Positions 46,665 to 54,723 of a stretch of DNA of 64,000 nt are shown piece by piece. The notes under the pieces are model-generated. The model ran no database searches and was not told the DNA's origin. It worked only from the letters and a program-made list of their open reading frames with translations. The stretch covers positions 1 through 64,000 of the forward strand of contig NZ_CDCA01000027.1 of the NCBI RefSeq assembly GCF_000820185.1, read 5' to 3'. A program made the translations under genes and the position numbers. Positions within the stretch are counted from its first letter, which is position 1. The number at the start of each line of letters is the position of its first letter. The DNA is from Aeromonas tecta. GTDB taxonomy: Bacteria; Pseudomonadota; Gammaproteobacteria; Enterobacterales; Aeromonadaceae.

Positions 46665-47825
46665 ATGAAAAAAATAGCTTTCTTTCATCCAGTGGATGAT
46701 ATGTATGGTGCTAGTAATATACTCGTTTATACATTGGCTCTTCTTTCGGATAACTATACTTGCCATGTCTATATGCCGAAAGTAACCGGATGTATGGCTA
46801 AGCGTTTATCTGAAATAAAGAAGACAAATAACGTATTTTTCCATGAGGCAGGTTTCCTTCCGCTAATCTATAGGGCCATGTATACCCCTAAGGGTATTTT
46901 TTCTTGGGTAATTAGAAATATAAAATCGATGTTATTTCTTTTTAAAAAAAGAAATGATTTCGAATTTTTCTACATCAATACGTTATCACTATTTACACTT
47001 CCACTGATGGTTGGTTTTTTAGGAAAAAAGTCCCTCACTCATTGTCATGAGTTTTTGGCTGGTTCCTTATATGGAAAAATAATAAAATATGTTATTGCAC
47101 TGAGCCCAACGCTGGTGCTGAGCGTTTCACGACATGTCGATACTTATATAAAGACAAGAAGAAATAGTTCCAGATATCTAGTTGTTCATAATGGTATTCC
47201 TGACTCTAGTCAAACGATGGCAGTTTCTGATTCAGATTATATTATTGGTAAGATAAACTATGCCCTTGTTGGGCGAGTCATGCCAGAAAAAGGGCATTGG
47301 TTTTTGTTAGACACGCTTGAATATATGTCAGATAGTGAGAGAAAAAAAATCATCGTACATATATATGGTGATGCACCACCAACGCGTTCTTACTTGATGC
47401 AAGATTTTAAAAATGAAGTTAATGTGCGCGGTTTGACCGACTCTATTATTATTCATGGCTTTGATAGTAACGCCTCTCAAAAAATTGCATTTATGGATGT
47501 GTGTCTGGTTCCTTCCATAATGGCAGATCCATTCCCAACTACAGTTTTAGAGGCAACGAGATGTGGTAAACCTGTCATAGCCACTAATCATGGTGGTGCG
47601 AGTGAGGTAATTAACAATGAAGTTAATGGTTTGTTAATTACCCCCCATGATATTGCATCGTTTGCTACTGCAATAAATAAGTTGTCTAATATGCCAGGAG
47701 TACAAAGAGATAGTATTGGAGAAATGGGTAGAAAAAATTATGAAGAAAGATTTAATATAAATGCATATGAAAAAAGGTTTCTGAATGTAGTACGCTCACA
47801 TATATTAAATGGCGATGTTGTATGA
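46665..47825 (+). CDS. Family 4 glycosyltransferase
   Basis: 386 residues. GT-B fold. The C-terminal donor domain has YALVGRVMPEKGH and EATRCGKPVIATNHGGASEV, characteristic of GT4. Acceptor and sugar unknown. It overlaps the next gene by ATGA, in the middle of the O-antigen operon. Confidence 0.85.
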   Translation: MKKIAFFHPVDDMYGASNILVYTLALLSDNYTCHVYMPKVTGCMAKRLSEIKKTNNVFFHEAGFLPLIYRAMYTPKGIFSWVIRNIKSMLFLFKKRNDFEFFYINTLSLFTLPLMVGFLGKKSLTHCHEFLAGSLYGKIIKYVIALSPTLVLSVSRHVDTYIKTRRNSSRYLVVHNGIPDSSQTMAVSDSDYIIGKINYALVGRVMPEKGHWFLLDTLEYMSDSERKKIIVHIYGDAPPTRSYLMQDFKNEVNVRGLTDSIIIHGFDSNASQKIAFMDVCLVPSIMADPFPTTVLEATRCGKPVIATNHGGASEVINNEVNGLLITPHDIASFATAINKLSNMPGVQRDSIGEMGRKNYEERFNINAYEKRFLNVVRSHILNGDVV

Positions 47826-48883
47826 TAAAGAAAGTATGTATTGTTGGAACTGTGGGCATTCCTGCTTGTTATGGCGGTTTCGAATCCTTGGTGCAGAATC
47901 TAGTTGATTATCAGTCTGAATCTGTTATGTATCATGTGTTTTGCTCTAGCAAATCGTATTCCACTAAACCTGATAGTTACAAAAAAGCTTCACTGTCATA
48001 CTTGCCATTAAACGCTAATGGTATATCAAGCATAGCGTATGATATTTTTAGCTTGCTCAAATGCTTCAAAAGAAAACCTGATGTAACGTTGATCCTGGGT
48101 GTGTCAGGGTGTCTTTTTTTACCTCTTTATCGTTTATTTAGTTCATCTAGAATTATTACTAATATTGATGGGTTAGAGTGGCGGCGAGATAAATGGAATT
48201 GGTTTGCTAAACACTTTCTGAAATTATCAGAAAGAATTGCAGTGAAATTTTCTGATGTAGTTATTTCTGATAATCAAGCAATATCTGATTATGTTTTCTC
48301 CGAGTATGGAGTGACTACGGCCGTGATTGCATATGGTGGTGATCACGCAGTTATTAATGCTGACGACATCCCTAAAGAGAAAGAACATTATTATCTTTCA
48401 ATATGTCGTATTGAACCTGAAAATAATGTTAGTATGATTTTGGATGCCTTTTCTAAAGGTACGAAAGAGATTCGTTTTGTCGGGAATTGGAATGCCAGTG
48501 AGTATGGACGCAATCTAAAGGAAAAATATAAATCCTTCTCTAATATTGATATTATAGATCCTGTCTATGACATTGACACTTTGTTTAAGTTGAGAGGGCA
48601 ATGTCAGGGATATATTCATGGACATTCTGCTGGTGGAACAAATCCCTCACTTGTTGAAGCAATGCAATTTGGTATGCCAATATATGCATTCGATTGTAAC
48701 TTCAATCGTTATACAACCAATAATCAAGCCCTTTATTTTTCTACGGCCAACTCGCTATCTATGTTAATCTCTGATGATATAAATTCATCGCACCTTGAAA
48801 GTGGCTTATTAATGAGGTCGGTTGCAATTGATAAATATCAGTGGAAAGGAATTGTAAGTAGATATGAGGAGCTTTATAGTTAG
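47822..48883 (+). CDS. DUF1972/GT4 glycosyltransferase (probable rhamnosyltransferase)
   Basis: 353 residues. N-terminal DUF1972 motif VGTVGIPACYGGFESLVQNL, found in rhamnosyltransferases that add the second sugar of polysaccharide repeats. GT4 C-terminal part with SICRIEPENNVSMILDAF and HSAGGTNPSLVEAMQFG. Given the rmlBDAC genes in the same operon, transfer of L-rhamnose is plausible. Confidence 0.82.
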   Translation: MIKKVCIVGTVGIPACYGGFESLVQNLVDYQSESVMYHVFCSSKSYSTKPDSYKKASLSYLPLNANGISSIAYDIFSLLKCFKRKPDVTLILGVSGCLFLPLYRLFSSSRIITNIDGLEWRRDKWNWFAKHFLKLSERIAVKFSDVVISDNQAISDYVFSEYGVTTAVIAYGGDHAVINADDIPKEKEHYYLSICRIEPENNVSMILDAFSKGTKEIRFVGNWNASEYGRNLKEKYKSFSNIDIIDPVYDIDTLFKLRGQCQGYIHGHSAGGTNPSLVEAMQFGMPIYAFDCNFNRYTTNNQALYFSTANSLSMLISDDINSSHLESGLLMRSVAIDKYQWKGIVSRYEELYS

Positions 48884-48989
48884 TGAGGTTTCTGGTGGTC
48901 GGCTCTTATCTATGCAGTATATAGAATAAGAATGATATAAGAATAATCTTCGCATTTATTTTATATGCACGATTTATTGGTATGATCAA

Positions 48990-50042
48990 ATGGATTATGT
49001 AATCTTTTTTATATTGGCATTTGTTTTTTTGTTGTTAATGCGAAAGGCTGCGATCAAGCTGAATTTAGTTGACCGGCCGAATGAGCGTAAATTACATCAA
49101 GGTTCAGTTCCGTTGGTTGGAGGAATATCAATTTATCTTGTTTTAATGTTAGCCTTATGGTTCAAGCCTGAGCTGATTTCCAATGCGGATATCTATATAT
49201 TGTGTTCTTCTGTCTTGGTTATCATGGGTGCTATAGACGATAAATACGATGTGGACTATCGAATTAGGTTGGTGGCACAAATATTAATTTCTTGTACCAT
49301 GATCTTTGGCGCAGGTTTGTCTTTAAAAAGCTTGGGTGGATTAGCATTTGGTCATGAAGTTGTGCTGGGTCCGCTTGGATATATAGTGACAGTCTTTGCC
49401 GTGCTTGGTGCTATCAATGCCTTCAATATGGTCGATGGTATTGATGGACTTTTAGGTGGACTCACTGTAGTGACATTCGGGGGATTAGCTTACCTTAACT
49501 ATACCGATGGCCAGTTGTTATTATCTCGTTTTTGCTTGTTGATGATGATTGTTGTAATACCATATATTGTTCTTAATTTAGGATTTCCATTTGGAGTTCG
49601 TCGTAAAGTCTTCATGGGCGATGCGGGTAGTATGTTGATCGGCTTCACTGTAATCTGGGTATTATTGCAGGGAACACAGGGACCAAAGGCACAGATGAAC
49701 CCTGTTACGGCACTTTGGTTGATTGCTATTCCATTAATGGATATGGTCTGCATTATGGTAAGGCGCACCCGTAAGGGGATATCACCGTTTAAGCCTGATC
49801 GTGAACATCTACATCATATCTGCTTGAGGGTGGGTTTATCATCGCATCAAGCCTTGATTATGATTTGTAGTGTTGCCGCATTGCTGGCTGCAGCAGGTAT
49901 TGCCCTAGAGTATGGGGCGTTGCCTGAATGGCTTAGTCTATTTCTATTCATCATAGTTTTCTTTTTATATTACACTGTGATTAATAATATTTGGCGTATT
50001 TTGTCATGGATAAAGCCGAAGACTACTAATGGACAAAGTTAG
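48990..50042 (+). CDS. wecA: Undecaprenyl-phosphate GlcNAc-1-phosphate transferase
   Basis: 350 residues, about 11 membrane segments. It starts O-unit synthesis on undecaprenyl phosphate with a HexNAc-1-phosphate. PNPT-family motifs: GAIDDKYD, NAFNMVDGIDGLLGG with catalytic Asp residues, VFMGDAGS and DREHLHH. It is at the downstream end of the operon, 106 bases after the DUF1972 gene. Confidence 0.94.
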   Translation: MDYVIFFILAFVFLLLMRKAAIKLNLVDRPNERKLHQGSVPLVGGISIYLVLMLALWFKPELISNADIYILCSSVLVIMGAIDDKYDVDYRIRLVAQILISCTMIFGAGLSLKSLGGLAFGHEVVLGPLGYIVTVFAVLGAINAFNMVDGIDGLLGGLTVVTFGGLAYLNYTDGQLLLSRFCLLMMIVVIPYIVLNLGFPFGVRRKVFMGDAGSMLIGFTVIWVLLQGTQGPKAQMNPVTALWLIAIPLMDMVCIMVRRTRKGISPFKPDREHLHHICLRVGLSSHQALIMICSVAALLAAAGIALEYGALPEWLSLFLFIIVFFLYYTVINNIWRILSWIKPKTTNGQS

Positions 50043-50191
50043 ATAGTTTTAAAATAAATGCTATTTTTAACGTGGGGATGTTCGAGTGTGATTTAAGACG
50101 CTATCTCCTAATTTATTATATAATGACAGTTTGGCACTTTGTTACATTTAAAATTCATTAGGATATGAGTGTTATTATGAGGAGCAAGAAT

Positions 50192-51259
50192 ATGTCCCCT
50201 ACATCGGATTCAAATTTACCACAACGCTCGGAATCCGCGTCTGATGAGTTTGATTTGCGACGAATTATCTCCGTCGTCTGGTATCAGAAAGCGATGGTCT
50301 TGTTTGTCGCGGGGGTATTTACCATAGTTGGGGTTAGCTATGCCCTATTGACCCCACAGGTCTGGATCAGTCAGGCAGAGATCAAGCAACCGACTCTCAA
50401 GGAGACTGAATCTCTTGAACTGAATCTCAACCAATTGATGAATGCTCAGATTCCTGAAACTGCATTCACTGGGTTTGAGAAGAAGTCACTGTATGATGAT
50501 TTCGTAAATAATTTCAACAGTCTGAACAATAAACGCCAATTTTTGATTGAGAAGGGTTATCTCGAGATCGAGGCAACCAAATCCGGAACAACAGAACCAA
50601 GGCCGAAACGTCAACTTCTCAAGAAAATGGCTGAAGGTATCAATGCCCAGGCGCTGGATAAGTTGAGTGAGGAGGTGACGCTATCCTTTGCTGCTGATTC
50701 AGCAGAAGAAGCAAAGGCGCGTCTTGAGCAATATATTCTATTTATCCAGCAGCAGGAGTCGACAGCTAAGGGTAAGGAGCTGGATACCATCTGGCAGAAC
50801 CGAATCAAGACGCTGCAGACTCAGTTTGAGAGTGCCAGAATGGATACGCTCAAACAATTGCAAGACGATATATTACGAACCGAATATAGCTTGCGTATTA
50901 CTCAGGCTGCCGGGATAGAGGCTCCGGTACAGAACCTGCAGAGCGAGGGGAGTTTGACGATTGATCTTGGCGCCCGTGCTCTGGCGGAGAAACTCAAGAT
51001 CCTGAAGGAGATTAAAAATCCTGAGTTTATGAATCCGGCCTTGGGCGATCTGCGCTTGCAATTGAGTAGCCTACAGGCACTCAAGGTCGAAACCTTGCCG
51101 TTCCAATCATTTGCTTATCTGGCCTCGCCGAGTGAACCACTCTCCCGTGACAAACCCAAGCGGCCACTGGTTGTTGCACTAGCGGCCTTGTTTGGTAGCA
51201 TGTTGGGGGTTGGCATTGTGCTGGTTCGTCATGCGTTCCGAAGGCCAGAACAGGTATAG
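50192..51259 (+). CDS. wzz: O-antigen chain length determinant Wzz
   Basis: 355 residues. Two membrane segments (about residues 32-52 and 325-345, the latter followed by RHAFRR) flank a mostly helical periplasmic domain, the PCP1/Wzz layout. The proline-rich segment before the second membrane helix (PSEPLSRDKPKRPLV) is typical. ATG 50192 is preferred because GAGGAG lies 7 bases upstream; ATGs at 50165 and 50177 are poorer. Followed by a strong terminator, which ends the O-antigen operon. Confidence 0.93.
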   Translation: MSPTSDSNLPQRSESASDEFDLRRIISVVWYQKAMVLFVAGVFTIVGVSYALLTPQVWISQAEIKQPTLKETESLELNLNQLMNAQIPETAFTGFEKKSLYDDFVNNFNSLNNKRQFLIEKGYLEIEATKSGTTEPRPKRQLLKKMAEGINAQALDKLSEEVTLSFAADSAEEAKARLEQYILFIQQQESTAKGKELDTIWQNRIKTLQTQFESARMDTLKQLQDDILRTEYSLRITQAAGIEAPVQNLQSEGSLTIDLGARALAEKLKILKEIKNPEFMNPALGDLRLQLSSLQALKVETLPFQSFAYLASPSEPLSRDKPKRPLVVALAALFGSMLGVGIVLVRHAFRRPEQV

Positions 51260-51278
51260 TGTTTATCCATGATCGAGA

Positions 51279-51300
51279 GGGGGCATTAGCCCCCTTTTTT
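51279..51300 (+). terminator. Terminator after wzz
   Basis: Stem GGGGGC / GCCCCC with loop ATTA and six T. Confidence 0.93.
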
Positions 51301-51355
51301 GTTTTCTGGGGCGCAAGATAATGGCAATAACAATGGGTGTAAGGAACCAGGGAAG

Positions 51356-53074
51356 ATGATGACGATGGCAAAGTCTTTTGGGGTGATAAGTGCGCTTTAT
51401 TGGCTGCTGGGTATGCATTTCTTTATGCATAACCCGGGTGGTTCCGGGCTCTATCTGCCGTTCAATGCCTGGGGTTGGATCTTCACCAGCCTAGTGATGG
51501 GGCTCGGGCTTTGGCAGGTGACTTTGTGCCAGCAATTGGTCGTGTCTCCACTGCAGATTGGACTCTGGCTGGGGGGCATGTTGCTTTTGCTGCCGATGGC
51601 GTATCCCGGTTTTGAGCTCAAGGACTACGCCATTCCCCGCTTGTTGGGGCTGTTTGCCGGCCTGCTGTTTCTGAGCTGTCTTTATCAATGGCGATGGGAT
51701 CGACAGGCGCGGGATAAGCTGCTGTACCTGTTATTGGGGGCAGTTGCCATTGAGGCTATCCTCGGTCTGGTGCAGTTCTATCTGCTGACACCGGGCAACT
51801 GGATAGGCTATGACACTCATGCCAATCGTCCCTATGGCATTTTTCAGCAGCCTAATGTGATGGCCAGCTTTATGGCGACTGGGCTCTCCTTGGCGATCTG
51901 GCTGGAGATACAGGATCACACCAGTACCTGGCTCAAGGGGCTGCGTTATGGTGTCATCTTGGCGGCCTCAGTGCTGTTGGTGGTGTTGCAATCTCGGGTG
52001 GGCCAACTGGGTGGCCTGCTGGTACTGGTGTTGCTTGTGCCACAACTTTATCGCCAGCATAAATTGCTTTCTGTCTTTAGCTTGGTGGTTATGGGGATTG
52101 CTCTGGGGCTGATTTCCCAATATTGGGTATCAGGTACCAGTCGAGGAGTAGATGAATACCTATCTGGTGGTGCTCGTTCCGATATCTGGCCTTTTAGTCT
52201 GAATTTATTGCGTCAGCATTGGTTATTTGGCGTTGGGTATGGAGGGTATGAACCCATATTCTTCCATTCTTATGCAGAAGCGCGACATCTTAATCCCAAT
52301 ATCGGCATGCCTATATACAACCTCGATCACCCCCACAACGAGTTCCTCTACTGGGCGGTGGAGGGAGGGATTGCTGCCATGCTCGGCATCCTGGCTATGA
52401 TTGCCGCCTTGCTGTGGCGCCTGGCCAAGGCTGGTTGGGTCAAGGGGCTGGCGCTGCTGGCGCTGGTGACCCCCATCCTCCTGCACACCCAGACCGAGTA
52501 CCCCTTCTATCATGCCATCGCGCTGTGGTGGGCCTTGCTGCTGCTGATCTATGTGTTGGATGCAGAGGTGGAGGAGGGGATGCAGGCTCGCGGTAATACC
52601 AGCTGGCGGGAGTATGTCTATCGCCCTTGGTTGCTGCTGCGGTTCATGGCCATCGGTATCCCGCTGATCGTGGTGCCCTTCATGCTCACCGCCATTCATA
52701 CCGCTTGGGTGGTGACCAAGTACGAGCGTGGCGGTTACAAGCAGCCGACCCTGCTGCTGGATGTCATCAATCCCATGGCCTGGTTGACTCGGGTGGAGTT
52801 TGACGTGAACGCGGTGCGACTGATGGTGGGCCTGCAGACGAACAACAAGACCGAGCTGGAGGCCTATCTCGAGTGGGGGCAGGGATTTGTCCGTCACACC
52901 CCCAGGGCCAATATCTACGCCAACATGGTGATCGCCCTCCATGCGCTGGGGCGGCAGGAGGAGGCCGAACGTGTGCGCAAGCAGGCATTGGTGCTCTATC
53001 CGGGTGAGCCCTTGCTCACCGGCTCGGCCGCCAAGTCGGTGGCTGCGACGCTGGAGCGCAAGCCTTCCTCTTGA
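51356..53074 (+). CDS. O-antigen ligase / O-oligosaccharyltransferase (WaaL/PglL type)
   Basis: 572 residues. About 12 membrane segments, with the Wzy_C region GARSDIWPFSLNLLRQHWLFGVG near 265 and the conserved periplasmic LDHPHNEFLYWAVEGG near 325. The C-terminal 150 residues are soluble and resemble the Wzy_C_2 portion found in PglL-type protein glycosylation ligases. It would transfer completed polysaccharide to lipid A-core, or to proteins. The start is placed at 51356 (AAGGA upstream; ATGs follow at 51359 and 51365), because the longer frame begins with a TTG inside the wzz terminator. GC-rich again, unlike the O-unit genes. Confidence 0.85.
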   Translation: MMTMAKSFGVISALYWLLGMHFFMHNPGGSGLYLPFNAWGWIFTSLVMGLGLWQVTLCQQLVVSPLQIGLWLGGMLLLLPMAYPGFELKDYAIPRLLGLFAGLLFLSCLYQWRWDRQARDKLLYLLLGAVAIEAILGLVQFYLLTPGNWIGYDTHANRPYGIFQQPNVMASFMATGLSLAIWLEIQDHTSTWLKGLRYGVILAASVLLVVLQSRVGQLGGLLVLVLLVPQLYRQHKLLSVFSLVVMGIALGLISQYWVSGTSRGVDEYLSGGARSDIWPFSLNLLRQHWLFGVGYGGYEPIFFHSYAEARHLNPNIGMPIYNLDHPHNEFLYWAVEGGIAAMLGILAMIAALLWRLAKAGWVKGLALLALVTPILLHTQTEYPFYHAIALWWALLLLIYVLDAEVEEGMQARGNTSWREYVYRPWLLLRFMAIGIPLIVVPFMLTAIHTAWVVTKYERGGYKQPTLLLDVINPMAWLTRVEFDVNAVRLMVGLQTNNKTELEAYLEWGQGFVRHTPRANIYANMVIALHALGRQEEAERVRKQALVLYPGEPLLTGSAAKSVAATLERKPSS

Positions 53075-53110
53075 GAGGGCCTTGCATCGCCCTTTCAATT
53101 TCAATCACTG

Positions 53111-53136
53111 ACGGCCGCTTTGCGGCCGTTATCATT
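53111..53136 (+). terminator. Terminator after the ligase gene
   Basis: Stem ACGGCCGC / GCGGCCGT with loop TTT, followed by TATCATTT. The tail is only moderately T-rich. Confidence 0.7.
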
Positions 53137-53252
53137 TCCATGCCAGGCAAGCTCACAGTCAGGATTGGCGGTGTAGTCTCCCGATGGGGATGGCGGGGTA
53201 ACGCAACGCGTTGTAACGCCATCGGATTTCAGTCGCCATCGGAGCCGACATC

Positions 53253-53705
53253 GTGAAGAAAATAGCATTCATCGCCGCCAGCCTGTTTACCTTGATCAGC
53301 CCGCCGAGCATGGCTGGCACCAGCGCCCAGGTGGAGTACGGCACTGTGCAGGAGAGCCACATCATTACTCAGGCGAGCACCTCTTCCCATCAGGGCAGCA
53401 GGCCGCTGCGCACCATTGGCGCCGCCGCCCTCGGGGCTACCGTCGGCAATCAATTCGGGGGGGGGGCTGGCAAGACCATCGCCACCACTGTGGGTGCGGT
53501 CGCGGGTGCCGAAGCCTCACGCCGCCGCCAGAGCGAGCAGGGTACGACGTCGGGCAAGCAGACGGTCGAGCTGCTGATCAAGACCCAGGCAGGCAAACAG
53601 CTCAGCGTGGTACAGGACAACGATCCGGCGCTCATCTTCAACAAGGGGGACAAGGTGCGGATCCTGACCTCGGGCTCGGATACCAGCGTCGATAAATCCG
53701 TCTGA
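53253..53705 (+). CDS. Glycine-zipper outer membrane protein (SlyB-like) with a coding G10 tract
   Basis: 150 residues from GTG 53253 (CGGAG upstream). Signal peptide MKKIAFIAASLFTLISPPSMAG. The centre is a glycine-zipper 2TM domain (TIGAAALGATVGNQFGGGAGKT ... VGAVAGAEA), and the C-terminal half (QTVELLIKTQAGKQLSVVQ ... FNKGDKVRILTSG) is a small beta domain seen in SlyB/Pcp-type proteins. Codons 69-71 lie in a run of ten G (53457-53466), which could slip and shift the frame. Function unknown, probably envelope integrity. Confidence 0.82.
   Translation: MKKIAFIAASLFTLISPPSMAGTSAQVEYGTVQESHIITQASTSSHQGSRPLRTIGAAALGATVGNQFGGGAGKTIATTVGAVAGAEASRRRQSEQGTTSGKQTVELLIKTQAGKQLSVVQDNDPALIFNKGDKVRILTSGSDTSVDKSV
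53457..53466 (+). repeat. Homopolymeric G10 tract inside a coding sequence
   Basis: Ten consecutive G within the glycine-zipper gene, encoding three Gly plus the first base of an Ala codon. Gain or loss of one base would frameshift the protein before its C-terminal half. Confidence 0.95.
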
Positions 53706-53843
53706 TCATGCTGCCAGAGCCGGTGAAGATTGTGCGATGTTGCAGCAAGATTTTCACCGGGTCGCAAAAATGCAGTTCAGTGCTGGACGAAGAGGGTGTC
53801 TTGATTAAGATAACGGCCTTAACGTTTGGCAAGGGAGGTTGAA

Positions 53844-54497
53844 ATGGAGTTAGTGCTAGGCCCATTAGAGGCGCGCGTGATCGGTTGTCTGATAGAGAAA
53901 GAGATCTGCACGCCGGATCAATACCCCCTCTCGCTCAATGCGCTGGTCAATGCCTGCAACCAGAAGAGCAACCGCGAACCCGTGCTGGAGCTCTCCGAGC
54001 TGGATATCCGCGCCGTGGTGGATGAACTGATCCGCCGCCGCCTGGTGGTCAACACCGCCGGCTTCAATGCCCGGGTACCGCGCTATCAACACCGTTTCTG
54101 CAATACCGAGTTTGGTGGGCTGAAATTCACGGCGCAAGAGCTCGGCATCATCTGCGAGCTATTGCTGCGCGGCCCGCAGACGCCGGGCGAACTGCGCTCA
54201 CGCACCAACAGGTTGTGCAGCTTCGATGATGTGACTCAGGTCGATGCCGTGCTGGCCGGGCTCATCGAGCAGGGGCCCTATGTGGTCAAATTGCCTCGTG
54301 AGCCGGGCAAGCGAGAATCCCGTTACGCCCATCTGTTTAGTGGCGAAATCGATCTGCAGGCGCTGGCAGACGCCATGCCGGCCGCCCCTCATGGTGCTCC
54401 TGCGGCCGATCGCCTGAGTCAGCTGGAAGAGGAGGTCGAGACCCTCAAGGCGCAGTTGCAAGCCCTGGAGGCGCGACTGGCACAGCTGGAAGGCTGA
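53844..54497 (+). CDS. yceH: YceH family protein (DUF480)
   Basis: 217 residues. Two winged-helix-like domains: [20 protein letters not shown] with [18 protein letters not shown] at the N-terminus, then [21 protein letters not shown] coiled coil closes the protein ([21 protein letters not shown]). The start at 53844 has GGGAGG upstream. Cytoplasmic; function not established. Confidence 0.94.
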   Translation: MELVLGPLEARVIGCLIEKEICTPDQYPLSLNALVNACNQKSNREPVLELSELDIRAVVDELIRRRLVVNTAGFNARVPRYQHRFCNTEFGGLKFTAQELGIICELLLRGPQTPGELRSRTNRLCSFDDVTQVDAVLAGLIEQGPYVVKLPREPGKRESRYAHLFSGEIDLQALADAMPAAPHGAPAADRLSQLEEEVETLKAQLQALEARLAQLEG

Positions 54498-54522
54498 TGT
54501 TGCCGGTTGGCTTGATGTAAAG

Positions 54523-54544
54523 AAGGCGCCTTGGCGCCTTTTTT
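54523..54544 (+). terminator. Terminator after yceH
   Basis: Stem AAGGCGCC / GGCGCCTT with a TT loop and a following T run. Confidence 0.9.
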
Positions 54545-54723
54545 ACTGTGTTGTGTCGGATACCGTTTGCGTTCTCTGTGCTGGTCATCCGCTCGCTACC
54601 AGCCCCCGTACCGGCCCCGTTTTATGAGCCAAGCGGTTTTTTTTGTACTAATTCGCGGTAAAGGGTCGAGCCGCCGCCGCTTTCCCGTTAAAATTCCGCC
54701 TTTGCACCTGCCCACGAGTTCTG

